This document shows, in pieces, positions 51,721 through 59,967 of a DNA stretch of 64,000 nt (position 1 is the stretch's first letter; each line of letters starts with the position of its first letter). The stretch is from positions 2,108,001 through 2,172,000 of the forward strand of contig OY760938.1 in assembly GCA_963664255.1 (NCBI GenBank), written 5' to 3'. The stretch is from G963663775 sp963664255. GTDB taxonomy: Bacteria > Bacillota > Clostridia > Oscillospirales > Butyricicoccaceae. The notes beneath the pieces were generated by a model. That model ran no database searches. It had not been told where the DNA came from and saw only the letters and a program-made list of their open reading frames with translations. A program made the translations under genes and the position numbers.

Positions 51721-52953
51721 ATGGAGAGCGTAGTTATCACTGGCATTGGTGCAGTGACACCAATCGGCAATGATATTCAGAGCTATGTAGAGGGCCTTCG
51801 AAAAGGGGTTTGCGGCGTCAATTTGATTACACATTTTGATACGGAAGCCTTTAAAGTGAAGGTTGCGGCAGAAGTTAAGAATTTTGACATAGAGCAATAT
51901 ATGGAAAAGCGTGAAGCAAAGCGCATGGATATATTTTGCCAATTTGCAGTTGCGGCAGCGATGCAGGCAATGCAGCAGGCAGGATTGCTCGCCGAGGGCA
52001 GTTTTGACCCGTGGCGCGCGGGTATTGTGGTGGGCAGTGGTGTTGGCGGTTTGCCTGTTGTTGAAACAGAGTGCAGAAAGCTGATTGAAAAGGGACCATC
52101 CCGCGTATCACCACTGTATATCCCGGAAATGATTGCCAATATGGCAGCGGCGCAGATTTCGATGAAGTTTGGACTGAAAGGGGAAAGCTTTGCACCAGTT
52201 ACGGCTTGTGCAACCTCTACGCACGCGATTGGTGAGGCGATGCGTATGATTCGTCATGGCTATCAGGATATTGTTGTTGCAGGCGGCACAGAGTCGGCAA
52301 TTTCACCCGTTAGCATGGCTGGATTCCAGAACATGAAGGCGCTGCACTTGGGGGATGACCCGTCGGCGGCATCGGTGCCGTTTGATAAACGACGCAGTGG
52401 CTTTGTCATGGGCGAGGGCGCAGGTATTTTGGTGCTGGAAAGCCGTAGCCATGCAGAAGCACGCGGTGCGAAGATTTTGTGCGAGGTTGCCGGATATAGT
52501 GCGACTTCGGATGCATATCATATGACCAGCCCAGACCCAGAAGGTGCAGGCGCGGCACAGGCAATGCAAAATGCAATCGCAGATGCAGGCTTGACACCAG
52601 CAGATATTGATTATATCAATGCGCATGGCACCAGCACGCCGCTGAACGAAAAGTACGAAACCATTGCTGTAAAAAAAGCGTTTGGTGACCATGCAAAAAC
52701 CGTAAAAATTTCGTCTACCAAGTCGATGACCGGACATTTGCTCGGTGCGGCAGGTGCGATTGAGGCGATTGCCTGTGTTGCTGCCATCAACGAAGGTTTT
52801 ATTCCGCCGACCATCGGTTATCAGGAATATGACGAGGATTGTGATTTGGATGTGACCCCAAATCATGCTATGGAAATGGAAGTCAGAACTGCAATCAGCA
52901 ATTCGCTGGGCTTTGGCGGACATAATGCGACAGTCGTATTAAAGAAGGTGTAA
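51721..52953 (+). CDS. fabF: 3-oxoacyl-ACP synthase II
   Basis: 410 residues. It elongates acyl-ACP by two carbons. The Cys nucleophile is in VTACATSTHAIGEA (about 161), the His residues in INAHGTSTPLN (about 300) and KSMTGHLLGAAGAIEA (about 335). The N-terminus VVITGIGAVTPIG is standard. Start follows TGGAGG. It lies 12 bp after fabG and 5 bp before accB. Confidence 0.96.
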   Translation: MESVVITGIGAVTPIGNDIQSYVEGLRKGVCGVNLITHFDTEAFKVKVAAEVKNFDIEQYMEKREAKRMDIFCQFAVAAAMQAMQQAGLLAEGSFDPWRAGIVVGSGVGGLPVVETECRKLIEKGPSRVSPLYIPEMIANMAAAQISMKFGLKGESFAPVTACATSTHAIGEAMRMIRHGYQDIVVAGGTESAISPVSMAGFQNMKALHLGDDPSAASVPFDKRRSGFVMGEGAGILVLESRSHAEARGAKILCEVAGYSATSDAYHMTSPDPEGAGAAQAMQNAIADAGLTPADIDYINAHGTSTPLNEKYETIAVKKAFGDHAKTVKISSTKSMTGHLLGAAGAIEAIACVAAINEGFIPPTIGYQEYDEDCDLDVTPNHAMEMEVRTAISNSLGFGGHNATVVLKKV

Positions 52954-52958
52954 GAAGT

Positions 52959-53411
52959 ATGGAAACACAGAAGATGCAAGAACTGGCACTGGAGCTGATG
53001 GATGCCGTTTGTGCACACAAGCTGGCAGAGTTTGAACTGGAAACGGATGATTTTCGCATTAGCCTCAAAACACAGGCACCTGCACCGATTGTGCAGACCG
53101 TTGCAAGTGCACCAGCAGTGGCACCTGTGGTGAGCACTGCAGCTGACACAACGCCTGTAGCGGAGGATACCATCAAGGGCACTCGGGTGGAGGCACCGCT
53201 TGTGGGCATCTTTTACAGTGCACCCTCGCCGGAAGAACCGCCCTTCGTTGAAGTGGGGCAGAAGGTCTGCAAGGGCGACACGCTGTTCATTATTGAAGCC
53301 ATGAAGACCATGAACGAAATTGCAGCACCCTGCGATGGCATGGTGAGCCGCATTTTTGCACAAAATGGGGATGTCGTGGAATATAAGCAGCTGCTCGTCG
53401 TGATTGAGTAA
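52959..53411 (+). CDS. accB: Acetyl-CoA carboxylase biotin carboxyl carrier protein
   Basis: 150 residues. An N-terminal helical segment (1-40), an Ala/Pro/Val/Thr linker (about 40-70) and the biotinyl domain (about 73-150). The biotin lysine is Lys116 in EAMKTMNEI. It carries carboxylated biotin from AccC to AccDA. Confidence 0.95.
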   Translation: METQKMQELALELMDAVCAHKLAEFELETDDFRISLKTQAPAPIVQTVASAPAVAPVVSTAADTTPVAEDTIKGTRVEAPLVGIFYSAPSPEEPPFVEVGQKVCKGDTLFIIEAMKTMNEIAAPCDGMVSRIFAQNGDVVEYKQLLVVIE

Positions 53412-53423
53412 GGAGTGTGCAGG

Positions 53424-53846
53424 ATGCTGAGTAAAGAACAAATTATGGAAATCATCCCGCATCGTCCGCCCATGCTGCTCATTGATGAAATCACAGAGCT
53501 GACAGCCGACCATGCAGTCGGTACATTGGAGCTGCGCGGAGATGAGCACTTTTTCAATGGACATTTTCCGGGAAATCCCGTCATGCCGGCAGTGTTTCAG
53601 CTGGAAGCATTGGCGCAGGTTGGTGCGGTTGCGTTATTGGCGCGTCCGGAGTTTAAGGGCAAGACCGCCTATTATACCGGCATTGATAAGGCAAAATTTC
53701 GCGCCATGGTATATCCGGGCGATGTTCTGCGCATGGAAATCAAATTTGTAAAGCAGCGAGGAACGATAGCGGTTGCAGAAGGTGCCGTCTATGTGGGTGA
53801 CAAAAAAACCGCAGAGGCAGAAATCAAGTGTGCCGTTGTCGATTAA
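53424..53846 (+). CDS. fabZ: 3-hydroxyacyl-ACP dehydratase
   Basis: 140 residues, hot-dog fold. IPHRPPMLLIDEI leads to the catalytic His47 in HFFNGHFPGNPVMPAV and Glu61 in QLEALAQ. ATG 53424 follows AAGGAG by 8 bp; a GTG 9 bp earlier overlaps that site and is rejected. No FabA or FabM is near, so unsaturated fatty acids must be made by another route if at all. Confidence 0.95.
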   Translation: MLSKEQIMEIIPHRPPMLLIDEITELTADHAVGTLELRGDEHFFNGHFPGNPVMPAVFQLEALAQVGAVALLARPEFKGKTAYYTGIDKAKFRAMVYPGDVLRMEIKFVKQRGTIAVAEGAVYVGDKKTAEAEIKCAVVD

Positions 53847-53861
53847 GACAGGGAGACGACA

Positions 53862-55208
53862 ATGTTTCAAAAGATATTGATTGCAAACCGCGGTGAGATT
53901 GCTGTGCGCATCATTCAAGCATGCCGTGATTTGGATATTGTCAGTGTGGCAGTCTATTCGGAGGCAGACCGAGAGGCACTGCACGCGCAGATTGCAGACG
54001 AGGCGGTTTGCATCGGTCCAGCACAGGCAAAAGACAGCTATCTGAATATGCGAAACATCATAAGTGCTGCGATTGCCACAGGTGCGCAGGCGATTCATCC
54101 AGGATATGGTTTTTTATCCGAAAATCCTGCATTTGCGGCTTTGGTTGAGCAAAATGGATTGGTGTTCATCGGTCCGACATCCGATACCATTCAGTTATTG
54201 GGCGATAAATCCACAGCGAAGAAGCTGGCAATGGAATCCGGTGTGCCAGTGGCGCTGGGCACGGATGGTGCAGTACGGGATTTTGCAGAGGCAGAGCAAG
54301 AAGCTGCGCGCATCGGGTATCCGCTGATGCTGAAGGCGGCGTCTGGCGGCGGCGGTAAAGGCATTCGTGTGGCGCGCACCTCTGCAGACCTCAAGAGTGC
54401 TTACGATACGGCATCGGCAGAGGCGGTTGCGAATTTCGGCGATGGCCGCATTTATATGGAACGCTATATCGAAAATCCGCGCCACATTGAGGTGCAGATT
54501 TTGGGCGACCATTATGGAAATGTTGTGCATCTGTTTGAACGGGAATGCTCTATCCAGCGCAGACATCAAAAGGTGCTGGAGGAAGCACCCTCTTCGTTTG
54601 TCGATGCAGAGCTGCGCCAACGAATGGGCGAAGCTGCCGTTGGCTTGGCAAAGCGGGTGGGATATCGCAACGCGGGCACCATTGAATTTTTGGTCGACGA
54701 TGAAAAAAATTTTTATTTCTGCGAAGTCAATACCCGTGTGCAGGTCGAGCATCCTGTGACCGAAGTGGTGACAGGTCGTGATATTGTGTGTGAACAAATC
54801 AAGGTGGCGGCGGGCGAGCGGTTGTCCTTTACGCAGGAGCAGCTGTTTTTACACGGGCACGCCATTGAATGCCGTATCTGCGCAGAAGATGCAGAGCGTA
54901 ATTTTGCGCCGTGTCCCGGCACGATTGAAGCGATGCATTTGCCGGGCGGTGCCGGTGTACGCATGGATACGGCGGCATATCAGGGCTATCACATACCGCC
55001 CTATTATGATAGCATGATTGGCAAGCTGATTGTGCAGGGGCGTACCCGCGAACAGGCGATTGCACGTATGCGCCGCGCATTGGCAGAGCTTTTGTTTGAA
55101 GGCGTGGTCACCAGTACAGATTATCAGATGAAAATTTTACAGTCAGATGCCTTTGTTAGTGGAAACTTTCACACCAATTCGATTGCAAACGGCGATTTTG
55201 ACCACTGA
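53862..55208 (+). CDS. accC: Biotin carboxylase
   Basis: 448 residues. ATP-grasp enzyme that carboxylates biotin on AccB with bicarbonate. ILIANRGEIAVRIIQACRDL is the N-terminal domain, KAASGGGGKGIRV (about 158) the glycine-rich ATP loop, RRHQKVLEEAPS (about 236) and FCEVNTRVQVEHPVTE (about 286) the active site. GYGFLSENPAF is also typical. Confidence 0.96.
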   Translation: MFQKILIANRGEIAVRIIQACRDLDIVSVAVYSEADREALHAQIADEAVCIGPAQAKDSYLNMRNIISAAIATGAQAIHPGYGFLSENPAFAALVEQNGLVFIGPTSDTIQLLGDKSTAKKLAMESGVPVALGTDGAVRDFAEAEQEAARIGYPLMLKAASGGGGKGIRVARTSADLKSAYDTASAEAVANFGDGRIYMERYIENPRHIEVQILGDHYGNVVHLFERECSIQRRHQKVLEEAPSSFVDAELRQRMGEAAVGLAKRVGYRNAGTIEFLVDDEKNFYFCEVNTRVQVEHPVTEVVTGRDIVCEQIKVAAGERLSFTQEQLFLHGHAIECRICAEDAERNFAPCPGTIEAMHLPGGAGVRMDTAAYQGYHIPPYYDSMIGKLIVQGRTREQAIARMRRALAELLFEGVVTSTDYQMKILQSDAFVSGNFHTNSIANGDFDH

Positions 55209-55234
55209 GCGATAGGCATAAAGGAGGGATATCC

Positions 55235-56110
55235 TTGCTGATTGACTTATTTAAGAAAACGCGGGACAGTTCCATGAAAATGAAACAGCAAGCGCAGGAG
55301 GAGCAATCTGAAATCACCTGTAAGCATTGCGGCATGGTGCTGACGGCAAAAAATTATGGGAAAAACTTATATGTTTGTCCGTCCTGTGGACAATATGGAC
55401 GGCTGTTTGCACGCACGCGCATCAAATTGACGGCAGACAAAGATAGCTTTCACGAATTGTGGGGTAACTTAGAAACCATGAATCCACTGCAATTTGATGG
55501 ATATGAAGATAAAATTCGTATGCTGCAGGAAAAAACCAAGATGCGGGAAGCGGTTATCACAGGGGTTTGCAAAATTGGCGGCATCAAAACCTGCGTCGGC
55601 GTGATGGACAGCCATTTTATGATGGCATCCATGGGCAGTGTGGTTGGCGAGAAGCTGACACGCTTGTTTGAATATGCGACGATGCGGAGCTTGCCTGTCG
55701 TTTTGTTCACTGCGTCCGGCGGTGCACGTATGCAGGAAGGGATGCTTTCGCTCGCGCAGATGGCAAAGGTTTCTGCGGCAGTGGCGCGGCATTCCAGTCA
55801 GGGTGGGTTGTATATCACCGTGATGACCGACCCCACAACCGGCGGCGTCACTGCCAGCTTTGCCAGCTTGGGTGATATTATTTTGGCAGAGCCGCGTGCC
55901 ACCATTGGGTTTGCCGGTCGCCGCGTGATTGAAGGCACAATTGGAGAAACACTGCCCGAAGATTTTCAGTCGGCAGAGTTCTTGCAGAGTCACGGATTCT
56001 GTGATAAAATAGTTCCGAGAAATCAAATGCGGCGTACGATTGAAACGCTGTTGTGCTTGCACAAGCCTGTGAAAAAACCATCCAAAAGGCAGGTGAAGGG
56101 TCATGAGTAA
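55235..56110 (+). CDS. accD: Acetyl-CoA carboxylase carboxyltransferase subunit beta
   Basis: 291 residues from TTG, with AAGGAGG 7 bp upstream. The zinc ribbon is Cys29/Cys32 and Cys48/Cys51 (CKHCG...CPSCG). The crotonase-like core shows FTASGGARMQEGMLSLAQMA and TDPTTGGVTASFASLGD. It transfers the carboxyl group from biotin to acetyl-CoA together with AccA. It overlaps accA by 8 bp. Confidence 0.95.
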   Translation: MLIDLFKKTRDSSMKMKQQAQEEQSEITCKHCGMVLTAKNYGKNLYVCPSCGQYGRLFARTRIKLTADKDSFHELWGNLETMNPLQFDGYEDKIRMLQEKTKMREAVITGVCKIGGIKTCVGVMDSHFMMASMGSVVGEKLTRLFEYATMRSLPVVLFTASGGARMQEGMLSLAQMAKVSAAVARHSSQGGLYITVMTDPTTGGVTASFASLGDIILAEPRATIGFAGRRVIEGTIGETLPEDFQSAEFLQSHGFCDKIVPRNQMRRTIETLLCLHKPVKKPSKRQVKGHE

Positions 56111-56900
56111 TTTGACAGTTGCGGAAAAAATACAAATCATTCATGATGCAAAACGCCCCACCATTGATGACTATATTCATGACTTGCTGGATGATTTTAT
56201 GGAACTGCACGGTGACCGCTATTATGGTGAGGATGCTGCCATTTGTGCAGGCGTTGGCACCTTTGCGGGTATGCCGGTGACGGTGATTGGACATCGAAAA
56301 GGCAAGGACACCGAAACCAACTTGAAAGCAAATTTTGGCATGGCAAATCCGGAAGGGTATCGCAAGGCACTGCGCCTTGCCAAGCAAGCCGAAAAATTTA
56401 AGCGACCGGTGCTGTGCTTTGTGGATACCCCTGGTGCATTTCCAGGCGTTGGTGCGGAAGAACGTGGACAGGGCGAAGCCATTGCAAGATGCTTGGCGGA
56501 GTTTATGAATTTGCGCACGCCCGTGGTTTCGTTGGTAACAGGAGAAGGTGGCTCTGGCGGTGCGATTGCACTGGCAGTGGCTGACCGTGTGTTGATGCTT
56601 GAAAATGCAATATATTCGGTAATTTCTCCGCGTGGTGCGGCTTCTTTGCTGTGGAAAGATGCATCACGTGAAATGGAAGCTGCAGAAGCACTGCGGATTA
56701 CGGCGCAAGACCTTTTGGAATTGGGCATTGTGGAGGGCATTGTCAGCGAAGGCAATTCAACCCCAGCATTGATGCGAAATGTCAAAAAGGCACTATTGGA
56801 GAGCATACAGCTGTCTTATGCGCATAACAGCGTGGACAGTATGCTCCAAAAACGGTATGAAAAATTCCGTAAAGTCGGAGTTTTCAGTGAAATAAAGTAA
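56103..56900 (+). CDS. accA: Acetyl-CoA carboxylase carboxyltransferase subunit alpha
   Basis: 265 residues. AKRPTIDDYI, ELHGDRYYGEDAAICAG, FVDTPGAFPGVGAEERGQGE and VTGEGGSGGAIALAVADRV are family hallmarks. The N-terminal helical extension is shorter than in Escherichia coli. It completes the carboxylase with accB, accC and accD in the same operon, so malonyl-CoA supply and use are coordinated. Confidence 0.96.
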   Translation: MSNLTVAEKIQIIHDAKRPTIDDYIHDLLDDFMELHGDRYYGEDAAICAGVGTFAGMPVTVIGHRKGKDTETNLKANFGMANPEGYRKALRLAKQAEKFKRPVLCFVDTPGAFPGVGAEERGQGEAIARCLAEFMNLRTPVVSLVTGEGGSGGAIALAVADRVLMLENAIYSVISPRGAASLLWKDASREMEAAEALRITAQDLLELGIVEGIVSEGNSTPALMRNVKKALLESIQLSYAHNSVDSMLQKRYEKFRKVGVFSEIK

Positions 56901-56921
56901 GAATTTAAAGGAGAATTTATC

Positions 56922-57146
56922 ATGTTTGAGAAGATTTGCGAATTATTGGCGGAGAAGTTTGATGCAGATGCATCTACCATGACAATGGAAACCATGGTGA
57001 AGGAAGATTTGAAAGCGGATTCTTTGGACGTTGTCGAATTGATGATGGATTTAGAGGAAGAATTCGGAATTGCAATCTCTGATGAAGAGGCGGCTAAGAT
57101 GAGCACAATTGGTGATATTGTAAACTACATCGAAGCAAACAAGTAA
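56922..57146 (+). CDS. acpP: Acyl carrier protein
   Basis: 74 residues, acidic. The phosphopantetheine serine is Ser34 in DLKADSLDVVELMM. It carries the growing acyl chain. Start follows AAAGGAG. In many clostridia acpP lies near fabH; here it is the last gene, after accA, and is followed by a terminator. Confidence 0.97.
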   Translation: MFEKICELLAEKFDADASTMTMETMVKEDLKADSLDVVELMMDLEEEFGIAISDEEAAKMSTIGDIVNYIEANK

Positions 57147-57159
57147 GCTGGAAATATTG

Positions 57160-57195
57160 CTGGACTCCGACACATGAGGGGTCCAGTTTTTTTTT
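57160..57195 (+). terminator. Rho-independent terminator of the fab operon
   Basis: CTGGACTCC pairs with GGGGTCCAG (one T-G pair) around a 9-nt loop, followed by nine T. Confidence 0.92.
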
Positions 57196-57293
57196 ATCAC
57201 GGCACTGACAAATTTGGATATTGCGGTTTTAAAGATGAAAAAGCGGTGCTATACTGTTAGAATTGTATGGAAGTGTTTGAGGAGGGAAAGAGC

Positions 57294-57809
57294 ATGGTGC
57301 TCATACTGTTAATTATTGCAATCAATATCGTTTATGTTTCAATCAATACCCTTCGTACCATTCTTGTGATAAAAGGGCAGCGTCTGTCGGCGTCCATCCT
57401 GTCTGTGTTTGAAGTGGGTGTATATTTGGTGGGACTGAGCATCGTGCTGCAAAATTTAGATTGTGTGGCCAATATCCTTGCTTACTGCATTGGCTATGGC
57501 ACGGGGGTTTATATTGGCAGCCGCATTGAACAACGTCTTGCCCTTGGCTATGTCACAGTGCAAATCACCGTGGATTCCGTTTCCAATCAGTTGCCGGATT
57601 TTTTGCGGGACAAAGGATATGGTGTGACTACATGGCAGGCAGAAGGACGAAGCGGACTGCGTCTGGTACTGCAGGTACTCGCCAAGCGCAGCAACGAGAA
57701 AAAGCTGTTAAAATCCATTCATGAGTTTGCACCAAATGCATTTGTGATTTCCTATGAACCTAAAAATTTTATTGGTGGGTTTTGGACAAAAAATGTCAGA
57801 AATTCTTGA
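57294..57809 (+). CDS. UPF0316 membrane protein (DUF5698 + DUF2179)
   Basis: 171 residues from ATG 57294, which follows GAGGAGGGAA. Three spans make the DUF5698 part (about 2-20, 32-55 and 57-75), with VYVSINTLRTILVIKGQR typical. The cytosolic DUF2179 domain (about 90-165) has QLPDFLRDKGYGVTTWQAEG and NAFVISYEPKNFIGGFW. Function unknown; DUF2179 is related to nucleotide-binding folds. A TATACT box at 57250 may be the promoter -10. Single-gene unit. Confidence 0.88.
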   Translation: MVLILLIIAINIVYVSINTLRTILVIKGQRLSASILSVFEVGVYLVGLSIVLQNLDCVANILAYCIGYGTGVYIGSRIEQRLALGYVTVQITVDSVSNQLPDFLRDKGYGVTTWQAEGRSGLRLVLQVLAKRSNEKKLLKSIHEFAPNAFVISYEPKNFIGGFWTKNVRNS

Positions 57810-57827
57810 AAAACTGTGACAGAATGC

Positions 57828-57871
57828 GAAAAAGCATCTCCGACCGCTGATGGGGTTGGAGATGCTTTTTG
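57828..57871 (+). terminator. Bidirectional terminator between UPF0316 and exoA
   Basis: AAAAAGCATCTCC pairs with GGAGATGCTTTTT around a 16-nt loop. T runs on both strands serve the two convergent genes. Confidence 0.9.
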
Positions 57872-57896
57872 TGGGCATTTTAGTTGAAAACCGCAC

Positions 57897-58649
57897 TCAT
57901 TCAATTTCAATGCAAACGGGGCAATGGTCACTGCCAAAGACATCAGAAAGAATTTTTGCGGACTTTACACGCGCAGTGAAGCGTGTAGAAACCAGAAAAT
58001 AATCGATGCGCCATCCTGCGTTTTTTTCTCTGGCATGGAAGCGATAGCTCCACCAAGAGTATGCACCCGTCAGCGTGGGATAAAAATGACGAAATGTATC
58101 GGTGAAACCTGCATGGAGCAAGTCGGTCATTTTTGCGCGTTCTTCATTACTAAATCCCGCGTTTTTTCGGTTTGTTTTTGGGTTTTTCAAGTCAATTTCT
58201 TCGTGTGCAACATTCAAATCACCACAGATGATGACAGGTTTCTTCTGGTCTAAGGCACAGACATAGTCACGAAAATCATCTTCCCACTGCATACGGTAGG
58301 GCAGGCGTTTCAATTCGTCCTGTGCATTGGGCGTATACACGGTGACCAAATAAAAATCTTCGTATTCCGCGGTAATCACGCGCCCCTCATGGTCATGCAG
58401 GTCAATGCCCAGACCATAGGTAACAGAAAGTGGAGCGATTTTGGTGAAGAGTGCCGTGCCAGAGTAGCCTTTTTTTTCCGCAGAGCACCAATAATCGGTG
58501 TAATCTGCCAAAGGGACATCGGCTTGCCCTGGCTGCATTTTGGTTTCCTGCAAGCAAAGCATATCCGGTTGTTCAGCAGCGACAAAATCCAAAAACCCTT
58601 TTTCCATGCAGGCACGCAGGCCATTTACATTCCAAGAAATCAATTTCAT
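57897..58649 (-). CDS. exoA: Exodeoxyribonuclease III
   Basis: 250 residues. It is an AP endonuclease and 3'-5' exonuclease of base-excision repair. MKLISWNVNGLRA with the metal Asn, CLQETKMQPGQ with the metal Glu (about 34), Y-G...GRVITAEY, ICGDLNVAHEEIDL (about 145) and the C-terminal GSDHCPVCIEIE with the catalytic His are visible. The frame stays open 246 bp further upstream, into the hairpin repeat. The start is placed at MKLIS because AAAGGAT precedes it and the family begins there. Confidence 0.95.
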   Translation of the reverse strand: MKLISWNVNGLRACMEKGFLDFVAAEQPDMLCLQETKMQPGQADVPLADYTDYWCSAEKKGYSGTALFTKIAPLSVTYGLGIDLHDHEGRVITAEYEDFYLVTVYTPNAQDELKRLPYRMQWEDDFRDYVCALDQKKPVIICGDLNVAHEEIDLKNPKTNRKNAGFSNEERAKMTDLLHAGFTDTFRHFYPTLTGAYSWWSYRFHAREKNAGWRIDYFLVSTRFTARVKSAKILSDVFGSDHCPVCIEIE

Positions 58650-58742
58650 ATCGGTTATCCTTTCAAAAGTGACTGGCATCTGTGCGACATACGACTCAGC
58701 CGAAGGAAGAGCGTATATTGACCTGTCGTATCCGTCATTTGA

Positions 58743-58851
58743 TATGGTATAAAAGCCGCAAGCGGCTATTATACAGCTATTTTTAAAATATACCACGAGC
58801 GGCATCAAAAGCAGATTCGGGTCTTCAATTTCCGCTTGCCGCTGTGGTATA
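58743..58851 (+). repeat. Hairpin repeat element, copy A
   Basis: 109 bp closely similar to the tandem copies at 61157-61367. It contains two hairpins. The first is GTATAAAAGCCG/CGGCTATTATAC with one mismatch and a 4-nt loop. The second has arms TATACCAC-g-AGCGGCA and TGCCGCT-GTGGTATA around a 32-nt loop. It lies upstream of exoA, with no coding capacity of its own. The flanks show no obvious target duplication. Confidence 0.85.
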
Positions 58852-58910
58852 TTGTAGCATATCTGCGCAATATCTGCAATGCGTGGGCGTTCCACGAATT
58901 CAAATAGGCA

Positions 58911-58966
58911 AAAACATCCGTTCCCAACAGACTACAAATGGTTTATCTGGCAGGAATGGATGTTTT
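58911..58966 (-). terminator. Terminator after the chemoreceptor-like gene
   Basis: On the reverse strand AAAACATCCATTCC and GGAACGGATGTTTTTG form a long stem with one bulge and a loop of about 28 nt, followed by a short T run. Confidence 0.65.
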
Positions 58967-58989
58967 GTTTTACAATGCACCCAAAATGG

Positions 58990-59952
58990 TTAATGGGTGT
59001 CTTTTAAAATTTGAATCTGATGCAAATAGTTTAATATTGTCAAATAAAAATCCGATTTTTTCTGGATGCCGAAAATTAATTGATCCAGCTGGTCATTTTC
59101 CGTGGTAGCTTTTTCAATGATATTTTTAATGCTACTAGTAATTTTTTGAACTTCAGATAAATTCTGCTCTTGTGAATTTTGCACTTCCTTCATCTGTCCA
59201 TTGATTTCTTGCTCACCCACAAAAATGTCATCAAAAAGAGTGTCTGTTTGATGAATTAGGTTGGTTGCGGTGACAACAATATCGCTGCCAACGTTGGATT
59301 TGTCGTTAAGCTCTTTAATTGTGTCGGTCATGCGCTCCAATGCGTTGATGATGTCTTTGGCATTTTTGTCGGTTTCATTGGATAGATTTTTGATTTCGTT
59401 GGCAACAACTGCAAAGCCTTTTCCCGCTTCTCCAGCTCTTGCGGCTTCAATGGAAGCATTGAGTGCCAGAATATTGGTATGTTGTGCAATGCTGGTGATG
59501 ACGCTTGCAAAATTTGCAATGTCCGTATATCGCGCTTCCAGCTCTGAAAAAACTTCAAAAAACTGCGTGAAAACCTCGGAAACATTGTTCATCTGCTGCA
59601 CAGCATTTCCCATGCTGCTTTTGGCGTTCTCAATCTTACTGGAAGACTGCTCTAAGTTGGTCATCACGTGGTCAATATGGTGTTGGGAATTTTCGCTGTT
59701 GTCCGCAAAGCGGATTAAGCTGCTTTCAACATCACGAATTTGTGCGGTTGTATATTCAGAACCATCCAAAAGCTTGCCCAATCCATGGGTAACACTTGCC
59801 TCTAGCTTTAAAAGATGTCCAAAATCACTTGCCATTTGCGTGGATAGGGTGTAAATGCTTTCGTGACATTGGAAGCTGTGTGCATTATTTTGCGTTTCTG
59901 CATCCGAAGAATGAGAATGCTTGTCTTTGTTTCGCTTAAAAATCATCGACAT
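58990..59952 (-). CDS. Soluble methyl-accepting chemotaxis-like signalling protein
   Basis: 320 residues, no membrane span. An N-terminal helical region (about 30-125) leads to the receptor signalling hairpin, whose tip reads NILALNASIEAARAGEAGKG and then FAVVANEIKNLSNET (about 160-195). The rest is coiled coil. The hairpin is shorter than in full chemoreceptors, and no CheR-binding pentapeptide is visible. ATG 59952 lies 8 bp after GGGGGG; a TTG 15 bp upstream is also open. It follows the FIST gene by 15 bp, so both are one operon. A role in passing on the FIST signal is inference. Confidence 0.87.
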   Translation of the reverse strand: MSMIFKRNKDKHSHSSDAETQNNAHSFQCHESIYTLSTQMASDFGHLLKLEASVTHGLGKLLDGSEYTTAQIRDVESSLIRFADNSENSQHHIDHVMTNLEQSSSKIENAKSSMGNAVQQMNNVSEVFTQFFEVFSELEARYTDIANFASVITSIAQHTNILALNASIEAARAGEAGKGFAVVANEIKNLSNETDKNAKDIINALERMTDTIKELNDKSNVGSDIVVTATNLIHQTDTLFDDIFVGEQEINGQMKEVQNSQEQNLSEVQKITSSIKNIIEKATTENDQLDQLIFGIQKKSDFYLTILNYLHQIQILKDTH

Positions 59953-59967
59953 ACGTCTGCCCCCCAA

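Noticed and set aside
58649..58895. Upstream extension of exoA by 82 codons
   Set aside because: The frame is open, but it runs through the hairpin repeat. The family starts at MKLISWNVNG, where a ribosome-binding site is present.
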